64,000 nucleotides of DNA from Sphingomonadales bacterium (GTDB lineage Bacteria; Pseudomonadota; Alphaproteobacteria; Sphingomonadales; Sphingomonadaceae). The stretch lies in assembly GCA_025362295.1 (NCBI GenBank), contig JANYGX010000010.1:137734-201733 (forward strand), in the 5' to 3' direction. Position numbers and translations under genes: made by a program. Below, piece by piece: positions 53,091 through 62,069 of this stretch (its first letter is position 1; every line of letters begins with the position of its first letter). Below the pieces are notes generated by a model. The model was not told where the DNA came from. It saw only the letters and a list, made by a program, of their open reading frames with translations, and ran no database searches.

Positions 53091-53513
53091 TCAGCTACCA
53101 GCTCTTGGATGGCGATGCCAGCGATGCTTGTGGCCAGTATGTTTGTACACATGGTGCTGTTTCCAACGATATTGTTGCAAGCGGTGCTCGTTCCGCGAGA
53201 GACGCGCTTCGAAATGCTTCATTCTGGCTTCCAGGCGTCCGGCATGGTCGTTGGCTGATTTGGCATCCGTGACGGCACCTTGCACAGAACTGCTTGCACC
53301 GTCAGCACTTGTCTGCGCTTTTTGAGCTGCCGACATGGCACTGTCAGCACCGGATTGCGCCCGTTGCGCTGCTGTCGAACCATCCTGTGCCTGTGTGAGC
53401 GCGTGATCGGCTGTAGATTGAGCACGCTTGACCGAGCCGGTTGATGCACAGCCAGCGATAGTCAGCGTTGTGATTATGCCAGCGAGTATGTGTTTATAAG
53501 ATTTCGTGAACAT
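53091..53513 (-). CDS. Small alanine-zipper lipoprotein
   Basis: 140 residues. A signal peptide ends in a lipobox (T-I-A-G-C), so C22 should be lipidated by Lgt. The mature part from about 30 to 105 repeats A-x-x-A-x-x-x-A patterns (ADHALTQAQDGSTAAQRAQ), predicting a long coiled coil like Lpp-type alanine-zipper proteins. The last 25 residues are rich in H, K and W (KQHHVYKHTGHKHRWHRH), which could bind metal. Role probably structural in the outer membrane; not proven. A perfect ribosome binding site (TAAGGAGG) precedes ATG 53513. It lies upstream of mnmG on the same strand. Confidence 0.75.
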   Translation of the reverse strand: MFTKSYKHILAGIITTLTIAGCASTGSVKRAQSTADHALTQAQDGSTAAQRAQSGADSAMSAAQKAQTSADGASSSVQGAVTDAKSANDHAGRLEARMKHFEARLSRNEHRLQQYRWKQHHVYKHTGHKHRWHRHPRAGS

Positions 53514-54044
53514 TTAAACCTCCTTAGTGTGATAATAAGTACTTAATCATTACGGCTCGTCACTATGTCTCCCAGATGAACAGACAGTAAAATTACGACC
53601 AATTGTTTATTAATGGCGACGAACAGTTATATTCGTACATAAATTTTTAATGATGGCATTTATCATATAAGGCATCTGCCGAGCGATTCGCTGTTACCTG
53701 AGCCACGAATATCGACCAATTCATTGATGACGCGGTGGATGAAAACTGTCAGCACTGGATACAGAAACGTTTTTCAAAAAGTGAGTTAACAATGTCAGTC
53801 GTGGCGATTTCTCCGCAATTCTCGATCGAATATATATTTTGAAGTCATATAAAAGCGTTATCGAGGGAGAACAGAATATAAAACTGGCACAATCAAATCT
53901 CTCTTGACTTTTTTCGTACTCTTTGAGAATATTATCTCAGATATTTGATCATGTCTTTCCTCACCAACCTTCCCCGCTCAGCCACTCCACATGAAGCGGC
54001 ACGCCAATTCTGGCCACTCACTCCCCCCTCGCGAGACACTTACC
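53514..54044. other. AT-rich region upstream of rho, with a candidate promoter
   Basis: No gene was recognised in these 530 bases. A possible rightward promoter has TTGACT at 53904-53909, and TATTAT at 53930-53935 (20-bp spacer) or GAATAT at 53927-53932 (17-bp spacer). The inverted repeat TGAGA-N6-TCTCA (53924-53939) overlaps the -10 area and could be an operator. A long rho leader is common, because Rho autoregulates its own transcription in other bacteria. Confidence 0.35.
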
Positions 54045-55301
54045 ATGCATTTACAAGACCTTAAGAAAAAATCCCCAGCCGCACTTGTCAGCTTGGCGGA
54101 GGAATATGGCGTTGAGGGCGCGTCTACCATGCGCAAGCAGGAGATTATGTTTGCTATCCTTAAAGCCGTCGCTGAGGGCGGGGTCGAGATCAAGGGCATG
54201 GGGGTGATTGAACTTTTGTCCGATGGCTTTGGTTTCCTCCGCGCACCTGAGGCGAATTATCTCGCTGGGCCGGATGATATTTATGTCTCGCCCAACCAGG
54301 TGCGGAAGTTCGGTTTGCGCACCGGCGATACGGTGGAAGGTGAAATCCGCGCCCCCAAAGACGGTGAGCGCTATTTTGCCTTAACCCGGGTGATCACCAT
54401 CAACTTTGACGATCCGGAAATGATCCACCGGCGGGTGAATTTCGATAATCTTACGCCGCTGTATCCGGATGAAAAGCTCAACCTCGATATGCGCGACCCG
54501 ACGATCAAGGATTTGTCTGCACGGATTATTGATATCATTTCACCGCAAGGCAAAGGCCAGCGTGCCCTCATTGTCGCGCCGCCGCGCGTGGGTAAAACCG
54601 TGCTGTTGCAAAACATCGCCAAGGCGATCACCCACAATCATCCGGAGGTGTTCCTGATCGTGCTGCTCATCGACGAGCGGCCTGAGGAAGTGACGGACAT
54701 GCAGCGCTCAGTGCAGGGCGAGGTTATATCCTCGACGTTCGATGAGCCTGCAGCGCGGCACGTGCAGGTGGCTGAGATGGTGATCGAAAAAGCCAAGCGG
54801 TTGGTCGAGCACAAGAAAGATGTGGTGATTTTGCTGGATTCCATCACGCGTCTAGGCCGCGCCTACAACACCACTGTGCCGTCGTCGGGCAAGGTGCTGA
54901 CCGGTGGTGTCGATGCCAACGCACTGCAACGGCCGAAGCGATTTTTTGGCGCGGCGCGGAACATTGAGGAAGGTGGATCGCTCTCTATTATTGCAACGGC
55001 CCTTATTGATACCGGCAGCCGCATGGATGAAGTTATTTTTGAAGAGTTCAAGGGCACCGGCAATTCCGAAATTGTGCTCGACCGCAAGATCGCTGACAAG
55101 CGGATTTTCCCGTCGATGGATGTCGGCAAGTCCGGCACCCGCAAGGAGGAACTGCTGGTTGACAAGGAGACGCTGTCGAAAATGTGGGTGCTGCGCCGCA
55201 TTCTCATGCAGATGGGCACCATCGATGCGATGGAGTTTCTGATCGACAAAATGAAAGACAGCAAGTCGAATGAGGATTTCTTTGCGACGATGAACAAGTA
55301 A
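54045..55301 (+). CDS. rho: Transcription termination factor Rho
   Basis: 418 residues from ATG 54045; the frame is open 18 codons further. Hexameric RNA-DNA helicase that ends transcription of untranslated RNA. The N-terminal RNA-binding domain is [15 protein letters not shown], then [14 protein letters not shown]. The P-loop APPRVGKT and [24 protein letters not shown] (arginine finger area) and [21 protein letters not shown] are all diagnostic. Length is normal. It precedes a TerC-like gene by 11 bp. In many relatives rho lies next to hemE-hemJ and mnmE; here these are spread over 30 kb. Confidence 0.98.
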   Translation: MHLQDLKKKSPAALVSLAEEYGVEGASTMRKQEIMFAILKAVAEGGVEIKGMGVIELLSDGFGFLRAPEANYLAGPDDIYVSPNQVRKFGLRTGDTVEGEIRAPKDGERYFALTRVITINFDDPEMIHRRVNFDNLTPLYPDEKLNLDMRDPTIKDLSARIIDIISPQGKGQRALIVAPPRVGKTVLLQNIAKAITHNHPEVFLIVLLIDERPEEVTDMQRSVQGEVISSTFDEPAARHVQVAEMVIEKAKRLVEHKKDVVILLDSITRLGRAYNTTVPSSGKVLTGGVDANALQRPKRFFGAARNIEEGGSLSIIATALIDTGSRMDEVIFEEFKGTGNSEIVLDRKIADKRIFPSMDVGKSGTRKEELLVDKETLSKMWVLRRILMQMGTIDAMEFLIDKMKDSKSNEDFFATMNK

Positions 55302-55312
55302 CCGACCTTGCG

Positions 55313-55951
55313 ATGATTGATCTTCTCAACGCGATGCAGGCATCCGGCGAGTTGGCCGCCTTTGTTAATGTTGTGCTCATTGATGTGGCGCTGGCGGCGG
55401 ACAATGCAATAATCGTTGGCTCGCTGGCCACCGGGCTTGACCCCAAAGATCGCCGCAAGGTGTTGCTGATTGGCATTATTACAGCGTTTGTGTTGCGCAT
55501 CGGCTTGTCCCTTATTGCCACGCAATTACTACAATTTATTGGGTTGCTGCTTGCTGGCGGTTTGTTGTTGCTGTGGGTGGCATGGAAAATGTACCGCGAC
55601 CTGAAGCACGAAGCGACGACGTCGGTAGATGATCCGACAACATCACCCGATGAAACAGCTGTGCCCAAAAAAACATTTTGGAGTGCGGTGCTCGCTGTCA
55701 CCATGGCCGATGCCTCAATGTCGCTTGATAATGTACTGGCTGTGGCCGGTGCAGCGCGTGATCACAAAACCGCCATGATATTCGGCCTGGCTCTGGCCGT
55801 TGTGCTGATGGCTGTCGCTGCAAACGTGATGTCGCGACTAATCACTCGCTACAAATGGATCGCCTGGCTGGGTCTTGCCACGATCACATACGTTGCCTGC
55901 AAAATGATCTGGGACGGCGGTCATCAGGTGGTTGCGCATTTGCCGGTTTGA
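55313..55951 (+). CDS. TerC-family integral membrane protein
   Basis: 212 residues with about seven hydrophobic segments. The two family acidic motifs are DVALAADNAIIVG near the start and ADASMSLDNVLAVAG in the second half, as in TerC/YjbE-type proteins linked to manganese export or membrane protein metalation. It has a short cytoplasmic-looking loop in the middle (KHEATTSVDDPTTSPDE). Following rho by 11 bp, it is probably cotranscribed. The exact ion is unknown. ATG 55313 has a weak ribosome binding site. Confidence 0.85.
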   Translation: MIDLLNAMQASGELAAFVNVVLIDVALAADNAIIVGSLATGLDPKDRRKVLLIGIITAFVLRIGLSLIATQLLQFIGLLLAGGLLLLWVAWKMYRDLKHEATTSVDDPTTSPDETAVPKKTFWSAVLAVTMADASMSLDNVLAVAGAARDHKTAMIFGLALAVVLMAVAANVMSRLITRYKWIAWLGLATITYVACKMIWDGGHQVVAHLPV

Positions 55952-56078
55952 TATATTCAGCCGTTAGACCGTCATTTGCGTTGTGCAAAGCAAGCGCAAA
56001 TTTTTAGGAAATAGTCGATAAGAGATTGCTTTACTCGGTACTGCTTAAGACCTAGAATCTTCTAAAAGGAGGATGAAT

Positions 56079-56933
56079 GTGGCGAATTCCATCAAAATCA
56101 CCATCAAAGGCTCGAATGAGACCGGCATCGATGCGCCCACAGTTGAAGACTTTTTAGGCCAAGTTCATGATTTTTTGGCAGTTCTGCAAAACGTTGAGAA
56201 GGCAGTTTCTGAAGATGGTAAAAACGAACTCGTTTGGCGGGTAACACATGCCCAAATGAACAGCCCGATCTGCTTTGAGGTAACACCATTTCCCAAAAAT
56301 CCCGCAATTTATATTGATGCAAGAGCCGCACAGGTTGAGCGAGTGGCAATGGAGGGAATTGTCGCGATTAAAACCGGTGATCAGTATCCCCCCTATTTCA
56401 ATAAATATAGTATGGCTAAAACTCGAGCTATTTATGCACGTGTTATGAATGGACTTGCTGACACCTCATTTTCGTTTGGTCCTGCAATTGCGCCAGAACC
56501 CGTTATTATTGATCGAAACACAGCGCGAAACGTTGAAGCATTTTATCAGGCTGCCTTAGCCACACAACCTGCACCCTATCGTGAGTTGGGCAGCGTTGAG
56601 GGATTCGTATCAAAAGCCGAACGTGGCGATATTGGGTGTGCAATTTTGCGCTTCCATTCTCGTTTGGATGGCACTGAAATCAAGGCTATAGCGGAGGGGC
56701 GAGCCTTTCAACAATTAGAGGCACTGCGCCTTTCTGATGTATGGGAAGGTGTGCGCGTGCGTGTGTATGGTACTATATGGTATCACAGCCTCGGAGCTAT
56801 AAAAAAAATTGATGCCACGGGCATTGAAGTTTTGGATCAATCGCCGCTGCCAAACATGGATAACATAATTGATGAAAATTTCACAAACGGCGTAATATCA
56901 GAAAATTATCTTGCTGCGTTGCGCAGTGTATAA
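56079..56933 (+). CDS. Uncharacterised protein paired with a PIN-domain toxin
   Basis: 284 residues from GTG 56079, chosen because AAAAGGAGG lies just upstream; the ATG at 56073 sits immediately on the ribosome binding site. No named domain was recognised. The N-terminus (IKITIKGSNETGIDAPTVEDFLGQVHDFL) looks like a beta-strand then helix; WRVTHAQMNSPICFEVTPFP and LGSVEGFVSKAERG are the most motif-like parts. Similar proteins are remembered as sitting beside PIN-domain genes in alphaproteobacteria, so an antitoxin role is plausible, but at 284 residues it is much larger than classical antitoxins. The DNA is more AT-rich than neighbours. The PIN gene starts within or just after its stop. Confidence 0.55.
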   Translation: MANSIKITIKGSNETGIDAPTVEDFLGQVHDFLAVLQNVEKAVSEDGKNELVWRVTHAQMNSPICFEVTPFPKNPAIYIDARAAQVERVAMEGIVAIKTGDQYPPYFNKYSMAKTRAIYARVMNGLADTSFSFGPAIAPEPVIIDRNTARNVEAFYQAALATQPAPYRELGSVEGFVSKAERGDIGCAILRFHSRLDGTEIKAIAEGRAFQQLEALRLSDVWEGVRVRVYGTIWYHSLGAIKKIDATGIEVLDQSPLPNMDNIIDENFTNGVISENYLAALRSV

Positions 56934-56937
56934 ATCG

Positions 56938-57439
56938 GTGCCCCGCATATATTGGGATGCCTGTGCGTGGATTGCGTATATCAACAAAGAGGCTCTAAAG
57001 GATGGCCATGGCAAGCAACAACGTTTCGAGATGTGTCGCAATATTCTTAAGCAAGCAGAAAAGGGTGACATAGAGATTGTCACCTCTGCGTTTACATTAG
57101 CGGAAGTATGCAGGGGCAGCCCGACATCGAACGCACCAGGTTCCAATCTTGCCGCATTTTTTTGATCAAAAGTATATTTTGCTTATCCCGATCGACAAAC
57201 AGATCGGGCTGCGCGCGCAAAATTTGCAGCTTGCTGGCATAGGAGGGTTGAAGCCACCAGATGCCGTTCATTTAGCGTCTGCAATAATTGCAAACGTCGC
57301 TGCGTTTCATACATTCGACAATAAACTACTTACGCTGGATAAAAAACTTTTAAAGGTGGACGGTGGTGAATTGTCTATCGTTCGGCCAACAGAAGAACAG
57401 CCGCTGCCCGAACTGCTGCGAGCTATGATGGCCGAATAA
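56938..57439 (+). pseudogene. PIN-domain toxin, split by a one-base frameshift
   Basis: Two frames together make one PIN protein. The first has RIYWDACAWIAYIN (first acidic residue) and SAFTLAEVCR (glutamate). The second has KPPDAVHLASAI and FHTFDNKLLTLD (remaining acidic residues). They join at a run of seven T (57157-57163); six T would give an uninterrupted N-L-A-A-F-F-D-Q-K. Start is GTG 56938 or GTG 56926, near the stop of the uncharacterised partner gene. The product would be an RNase toxin of the VapC-like class. The frameshift may be real inactivation, a slippery phase-variable site or a sequencing error in the homopolymer. Confidence 0.75.
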
Positions 57440-57775
57440 TGCAGATAATAGGACAACATGAACACCCAATGACTTTGCCCGCAATCAGCCATTGAAGGTA
57501 ATAATTACAAGGTACACTATTCTTTCGACACCGCACTTATCAAAAAATACTACGGCCTAATTTGAAGACCTTCAAGCTTTCCCTGGCTTGGCGGTCGACA
57601 GTTTTGCGACCACGGCATCTTTGGAATTTTTGGTATTCTCGATGCACTTTGTGCAGTCTGCCTTGCCTGTGTAGCCCTCTGAGGATATGGCGAGGATATT
57701 GCTGTTGTCTGGGAAGAAAAATCATTTGTCTTGTGCAACTTGTCAAAGATTGCTGCCAGTACAATGCATCAGCTT
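57440..57775. other. Intergenic region, no convincing gene
   Basis: Short overlapping frames exist on both strands but none has a start, ribosome binding site and family resemblance. A minus-strand frame reads D-C-T-K-C-I-E-N-T-K-N-S-K without an ATG and may be a remnant. Confidence 0.4.
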
Positions 57776-58240
57776 TTAGACTAACCAAACCCCTTCAAGT
57801 GCTAGCAAAAAACGTTTGGTTTCGGTGCCGCCGGGGCTGGTGAAGCCACCAATCTTCTGTTTGGCTGCCAGAATGCGGTGGCAGGGAATAATGATCGGGA
57901 TGGGGTTTTTGCCGCAGGCCCCGCCGACAGCGCGTGGCCCAGAGCTCAGTCGCAGTGCCACCTCGCCGTAACTCATGGTATCACCGTAAGGGATGGTTTG
58001 CATGGCTTGCCAGACCCGTTTTTGAAAGTCTGTGCCTTCGAGCTTTAATGGCAGGTCAAACAATTTCAGCCGTCCGGCCAGATAGGCGTTCAGTTGCCGC
58101 CATGCTTCCTTAAGCAAACCATTGCTGTGCTGGGTATAGCGCTTTTTCATTACCCCGTACATATCGACAACCAGCAAAGCGTCATCATCAGCTACAAGAG
58201 TGCATTCTCCAAGTGGTGTTGGTGCTGTACAGACATACAT
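57776..58240 (-). CDS. ogt: Methylated-DNA--protein-cysteine methyltransferase
   Basis: 154 residues. Suicide enzyme that removes O6-alkyl groups from guanine onto its own cysteine. The active site is IIPCHRILA; the DNA-binding helix-turn-helix region has GTDFQKRVWQAMQTIPYGDTMSYGEVA (given in part), and the N-hinge is SGPRAVGGACGKNPIP. The N-terminal ribonuclease-like domain is short. There is no Ada AraC-like domain. The substitution of the usual RAVG-x-A-x-G-x-N-P to RAVGGACGKNPI is normal. It lies divergently beside a DUF6489 gene with a 60-bp gap. Confidence 0.93.
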   Translation of the reverse strand: MYVCTAPTPLGECTLVADDDALLVVDMYGVMKKRYTQHSNGLLKEAWRQLNAYLAGRLKLFDLPLKLEGTDFQKRVWQAMQTIPYGDTMSYGEVALRLSSGPRAVGGACGKNPIPIIIPCHRILAAKQKIGGFTSPGGTETKRFLLALEGVWLV

Positions 58241-58300
58241 GTTAGCAGTATCGCCACTATCATCAGCGCTGCCAAGCTGTTTTTAAAAAAGGAGACGATC

Positions 58301-58537
58301 ATGAAGGTAACCGTCAATGTTGAATGTACGCCGGAGGAAGCGCGTAGCTTTCTTGGGCTGCCAGATTTAAGCAGTGTTCACAAAGCGTATACCGATAAAC
58401 TTGGCAAGTTCATGGGTGAAGGCATCAGTGGCGCGGACATGGCGAGCCTTACCAAACAATGGGGTCAGGGTTTGGAGCAGTGGCAAAAATTGATGTGGCA
58501 AGCCGCCAGCAACACATCTGATAAATCAAAAAAATGA
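58301..58537 (+). CDS. DUF6489 family protein
   Basis: 78 residues from ATG 58301 with a strong ribosome binding site (AAAAAAGGAGA). The sequence MKVTVNVECTPEEARSFLGLPD followed by a helical KAYTDKLGKFM and WGQGLEQWQKLMWQAA matches the small DUF6489 proteins that precede mnmE in alphaproteobacteria. Function is unknown. The stop overlaps the mnmE start by four bases. The frame is open further upstream but only into the ogt region. Confidence 0.85.
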   Translation: MKVTVNVECTPEEARSFLGLPDLSSVHKAYTDKLGKFMGEGISGADMASLTKQWGQGLEQWQKLMWQAASNTSDKSKK

Positions 58538-59841
58538 CCACCTATTATGCTTGCTCTACAGCCCGTGGTCCAGCAGGTGTTGCAATTATACGTGTCTCAG
58601 GGCCGGATGTTGCGACTGTAATAACAACAATGACCCTGAAGCCGGTGCCGCAGCCCAGACATGCCGTTTTACGGTATGTGGTTGATCCTGTCAGCCACGA
58701 ACGGCTTGATCAGGCGCTGGTTTTGTATTTCGCAGCACCGGCCAGTTTCACAGGTGAGGCCGTGGTCGAGTTTCACCTGCATGGCAGTGCAGCTGTGATC
58801 AGTGCTGTGTTATCTGCCCTTGCCAAACTCGATGGTCTGGTGGCTGCACCACCCGGTGCCTTTACCCGCCAGGCGTTTGACAATGGCAAGCTTGATCTTG
58901 CTGAGGTTGAAGGTCTCGTTGACCTTATTGCTGCCGAAACCGAGGCGCAGCGTAAACAGGCGCTGCACCAAATAGGCGGCCAATTCTCGAATCAATATGA
59001 AATCTGGCGTCACGCCCTTGTTCACGCATTGGCTTTGCTGGAAGCTGAGATCGACTTTGCCGAAGGTGAGGATGATGTGCCAGCTGGCATCAGTGGTGCT
59101 GTTGGCAACAAGGTCGCTGCCTTGGCATCAAATATCCGGACCCATCTCGATGACAGACAGATCGGCGAAAAAATTCGCAACGGCCTCTCCATCGCCATCG
59201 TTGGCGCACCGAATGTGGGTAAGTCTTCGCTGCTGAATGCCCTTGCCAAGCGGGATGTGGCGATTGTGTCTGCAACGCCCGGTACCACGCGGGATGTGAT
59301 TGAAGTGGGTCTTAATCTTGCTGGCTATGCTGTCACGCTCATCGATACAGCAGGCCTTAGAGATACGGATGATGCTATTGAGGCCGAAGGCATCAAGCGC
59401 GCGCGCGCTCGAGCTGACATGGCCGATCTGGTTGTGGACGTTATCACACCCGAAAACGCAACGGCCCGGTATACTGAACACAGCCTTCGCGTTATGAACA
59501 AGATTGATGAATACGGTTTATCAGCCGGTCTGCATGATGATGCTATTTATATTTCTGTAAAAACCGGCGATGGGCTCACGGCCCTTATCCAGCATTTGGT
59601 CGAGTGGGCAACCACGCGCCTTAATATTAATGAAGCGCCGATTATCACCCGTCACCGTCACCGCATATTGCTTGAAAATTGCGCAGCACAACTTGAAGCT
59701 GCCGCTGCCCACACGCGAGACAGTGTGCTGGCAGCTGAATCACTGCGCTTGGCCGCCCGCGCACTCGGCAAAATCACGGGGCGGGTAGATGTGGAAGACG
59801 TATTGGATGTTATTTTCTCGAGTTTTTGCATTGGCAAGTGA
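58534..59841 (+). CDS. mnmE: tRNA modification GTPase MnmE
   Basis: 435 residues. Works with MnmG to place the carboxymethylaminomethyl group on U34. The N-terminal folate-binding domain has YACSTARGPAGVAIIRVSGP, then FTGEAVVEFHLHG and PGAFTRQAFDNGKLDLAE. The G domain has GAPNVGKSSLLNAL and DTAGLRDTDDAIE; the C-terminal FCIGK ending (cysteine needed for activity) is present. ATG overlaps the DUF6489 stop. Length is a little under the usual 440-450. The partner mnmG is divergent and 5.5 kb away. Confidence 0.97.
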   Translation: MTTYYACSTARGPAGVAIIRVSGPDVATVITTMTLKPVPQPRHAVLRYVVDPVSHERLDQALVLYFAAPASFTGEAVVEFHLHGSAAVISAVLSALAKLDGLVAAPPGAFTRQAFDNGKLDLAEVEGLVDLIAAETEAQRKQALHQIGGQFSNQYEIWRHALVHALALLEAEIDFAEGEDDVPAGISGAVGNKVAALASNIRTHLDDRQIGEKIRNGLSIAIVGAPNVGKSSLLNALAKRDVAIVSATPGTTRDVIEVGLNLAGYAVTLIDTAGLRDTDDAIEAEGIKRARARADMADLVVDVITPENATARYTEHSLRVMNKIDEYGLSAGLHDDAIYISVKTGDGLTALIQHLVEWATTRLNINEAPIITRHRHRILLENCAAQLEAAAAHTRDSVLAAESLRLAARALGKITGRVDVEDVLDVIFSSFCIGK

Positions 59842-59939
59842 GAAAGCGCTCATTCATATAAATCGCTTGACTATTTTATGTAATAGAATAACATTACTTA
59901 ATGAGTCGGGCAGTCTGACTTATTAAAAGGGAAAATGTT

Positions 59940-60617
59940 ATGAGCTTCGTGGTCCCAGACTATAATTGTCGAGAATTGTTACAGCGGCACGCTACCAGCG
60001 GCGGCCTGACCTTAATTGTGACGGCAGTGTGCGCAGCAGCGCTCACAGCTGGCCTGAAAGTTGCCAACGAGCGCCTAAAAGTGTTGCCGCCTGTCATCAC
60101 ACTCATTCACAGAGTAACACTGCCTGTTGAAATCTTCAAACCCATGACCAAATCTGGACCCGTAGACCACCCGATCATTCAGGCACCGCCAATAGAAATT
60201 CAAATACCCCAAACGATAGATCATAAAAGCGATCCTGTTGCCACCATGGCAGGAGACACCAAATCAACGTCGCTAACAGACATAGGTCTTTTGGTCTTAA
60301 ATCCAATAAAAACTGCTGATCCAGTCATCATCACAGCGGGTATCGATCCCAAATACCGCGCAGCCATGCAGCCTCCCTATCCAGCCTCTGCCACGCGGCT
60401 GGAGCAGGAGGGTCGTCTGTTGCTAAGGGTTCATGTGGCCAGCGATGGTCATGTGATGGAAGCGCTGGTCACAAGCAGCAGCGGTTACAGCAGTCTTGAT
60501 GATGCTGCCAAAAATCATGCGATAAAACATTGGCATCTACGTCCGGCCACACAGGATGGCACAGCGATTGAAAGCTGGCTAACAGTGCCCGTGCAGTTTC
60601 ATCTTGATAAGGGCTAG
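59940..60617 (+). CDS. TonB-family energy transducer
   Basis: 225 residues. One N-terminal membrane helix (about 20-40, GGLTLIVTAVCAAALTAG) is followed by a Pro-rich periplasmic linker, including IIQAPPIEIQIPQ, and a C-terminal TonB domain: YPASATRLEQEGRLLLRVHVASDGHV, then SSGYSSLDDAAKNHAIKHWHLRPATQDG (given in part), ending VPVQFHLDKG. TonB couples ExbB/D energy to outer-membrane receptors; exbB/D are not in the window. The ribosome binding site AAAAGGGA precedes ATG 59940. It converges on lptA with a 64-bp gap. The linker is short, so a special receptor or a degenerate role is possible. Confidence 0.82.
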   Translation: MSFVVPDYNCRELLQRHATSGGLTLIVTAVCAAALTAGLKVANERLKVLPPVITLIHRVTLPVEIFKPMTKSGPVDHPIIQAPPIEIQIPQTIDHKSDPVATMAGDTKSTSLTDIGLLVLNPIKTADPVIITAGIDPKYRAAMQPPYPASATRLEQEGRLLLRVHVASDGHVMEALVTSSSGYSSLDDAAKNHAIKHWHLRPATQDGTAIESWLTVPVQFHLDKG

Positions 60618-60681
60618 ATGAGTGAGGACCAGTCGCGTCATGAATAGGCAAGAGAGTGCAAAAACAATTAAAATAGCTGGT

Positions 60682-61221
60682 TCATGGCTTTTTTGATCGC
60701 TCCGGGACAGAAAACGTTGCCTTGACGCGACCTCCCGAATTGTTTGCAACAGATGAAGCCGGATCATTGCCATCCAGCGTTGTGATGCCGGTTTTTAGGC
60801 TCATTTCAAGGCGCTGGCCGTGCACCTCGTTCTTGCCTCTGGTTAGCGTCACGTTGCCGCCAAGGGTTAATACTTCGGTATCCACATCATAAATGCCCCA
60901 CGCGGCCTCTACGGTTTCCGATGGACTGGACATTTTCACTGCCCCTTGTGCATCTACCCGACGAACAGTGGATTTCTCTTTGCTGCGATCATAAAAAACC
61001 CGCGCTGAGCTCGCAACCAACCGCAAGTCGCCTTGCGTCACTCGGACCGCACCAGAGAACAAAGCCGTTTTATCCTTGTCTCTCACTTCCAAACGCTGCG
61101 CATCAATATTCACCGGCGCATGAGTGTCGTGGCCCTTCAACGCTGATAGAGCAGCATGGCCAGATACAGGCAAGCTCGCAAGCATGCCGACTATACAAAG
61201 CCAAAGTCTGTATCTGACCAT
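60682..61221 (-). CDS. lptA: LPS transport periplasmic protein LptA
   Basis: 179 residues. A signal peptide ends near residue 23. The mature OstA-like jellyroll shows PVNIDAQRLEVRDKDKTALFSGAVRVTQGDLRLVASSARVFY (given in part), then VTLTRGKNEVHGQRLEMSLKTGITTL, the LptA hallmark. LptA polymerises to bridge the periplasm between LptC and LptD. In relatives it follows lptC directly; here it lies far from lptC and next to a glycine-zipper gene, 10 bp after that gene. lptB is not in the window. The C-terminus is short and basic (VPERSKKP). Confidence 0.88.
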   Translation of the reverse strand: MVRYRLWLCIVGMLASLPVSGHAALSALKGHDTHAPVNIDAQRLEVRDKDKTALFSGAVRVTQGDLRLVASSARVFYDRSKEKSTVRRVDAQGAVKMSSPSETVEAAWGIYDVDTEVLTLGGNVTLTRGKNEVHGQRLEMSLKTGITTLDGNDPASSVANNSGGRVKATFSVPERSKKP

Positions 61222-61231
61222 ATTGAGGATA

Positions 61232-61495
61232 TCAATGAGCCGCTGGAACGGCTGCGACAGGCGCTGGGATCACAGCTGTATCAGCCTTTTTGGCATCCGC
61301 TGCTTTTTTCGCTGCAACACCTTTGGCAACATAATGGCCGGCAACACAACCCGCCAAAGCGCCTTTAACAGCGTGACCGTGCGCATAATGACCGGCAACG
61401 GCACCAAGGGCAGCCCCTTTGAGGCAGCCTTTAGCGAAAGCCGCTGGTGCGAAGGCTACCGACAAAGCCGTTGCCAGAAGAATTATTTTTTTCAT
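61232..61495 (-). CDS. Small exported glycine-zipper-like protein
   Basis: 87 residues from ATG 61495, preceded by AAGGAA; an in-frame upstream start (61534) is less likely. The signal peptide ends near residue 20 (AFAPAAFA). The mature part has two copies of a G-A-x-x-G-x-x-A-G-H-Y motif (GAALGAVAGHYAHGHAVKGALAGCVAGHY, given in part), typical of glycine-zipper outer-membrane proteins, then a Lys/Ala/Pro tail. It precedes lptA by 10 bp and is likely cotranscribed. Function unknown. Confidence 0.7.
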   Translation of the reverse strand: MKKIILLATALSVAFAPAAFAKGCLKGAALGAVAGHYAHGHAVKGALAGCVAGHYVAKGVAAKKAADAKKADTAVIPAPVAAVPAAH

Positions 61496-62069
61496 AACGT
61501 ATTTTCCTTTATAAATTTGGGCATTACTTCCCAAACACTATATAGCGATTACACACGACCACTACCAGTCCCGCGAACTTAGGCGTTAAATCCTTATTAT
61601 ACGCACAATCAATTAGACGCGTATGAAACCACTGCAGTGTTTCCGACTTTGCCACTTTATGTTTATAGTTTCGCGATTCTTTTAACATGCCCGCACAGGA
61701 GTTTGACAATGCAATGCACTATGCCTGTTTTTGGGAATTGAATACTCAACTATTGTTCCAAAACAATTGAATTTATAACTTTTTTGTCAAGATGGAGCTT
61801 GAGGGGCAAGGTAAGAGATTGAGTTTGAAAAATATAATGAAATCAGGGCGTGTTGTACAAACAAAAGCACCTAAAGGTGAAAATATATTGATGATTCATA
61901 TGTTCGGCGATGGTTTATCAACGATTGTACTCGGTGTTTAGTTCTGAAACCCGGCATTCATCGACATAAAAGTTTTGCCCAGTTGCTCAGCAAGATTAGG
62001 GGCGAGCATGTTTTCCGCCGCGTTGATTGCTTCGGGCAAATTGGTGAGGGTTCGGGTGGGTAGTCATAG
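61496..62069. other. Intergenic region with one doubtful small ORF
   Basis: AT-rich, with no recognised gene. A 49-codon frame (61792-61941, plus, ATG start) reads ...KSGRVVQTKAPKGENILMIH... and has no clear ribosome binding site. The bases after it (61942-62069) show nothing clear. Confidence 0.35.
61792..61941 (+). CDS. Doubtful 49-residue ORF
   Basis: ATG to TAG without interruption, starting MELEGQGKRLSLKNIMKSG. Not recognised; AT-rich flanks and the lack of a ribosome binding site argue against it. It may be a relic of the adjacent mobile or restriction DNA. Confidence 0.15.
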   Translation: MELEGQGKRLSLKNIMKSGRVVQTKAPKGENILMIHMFGDGLSTIVLGV

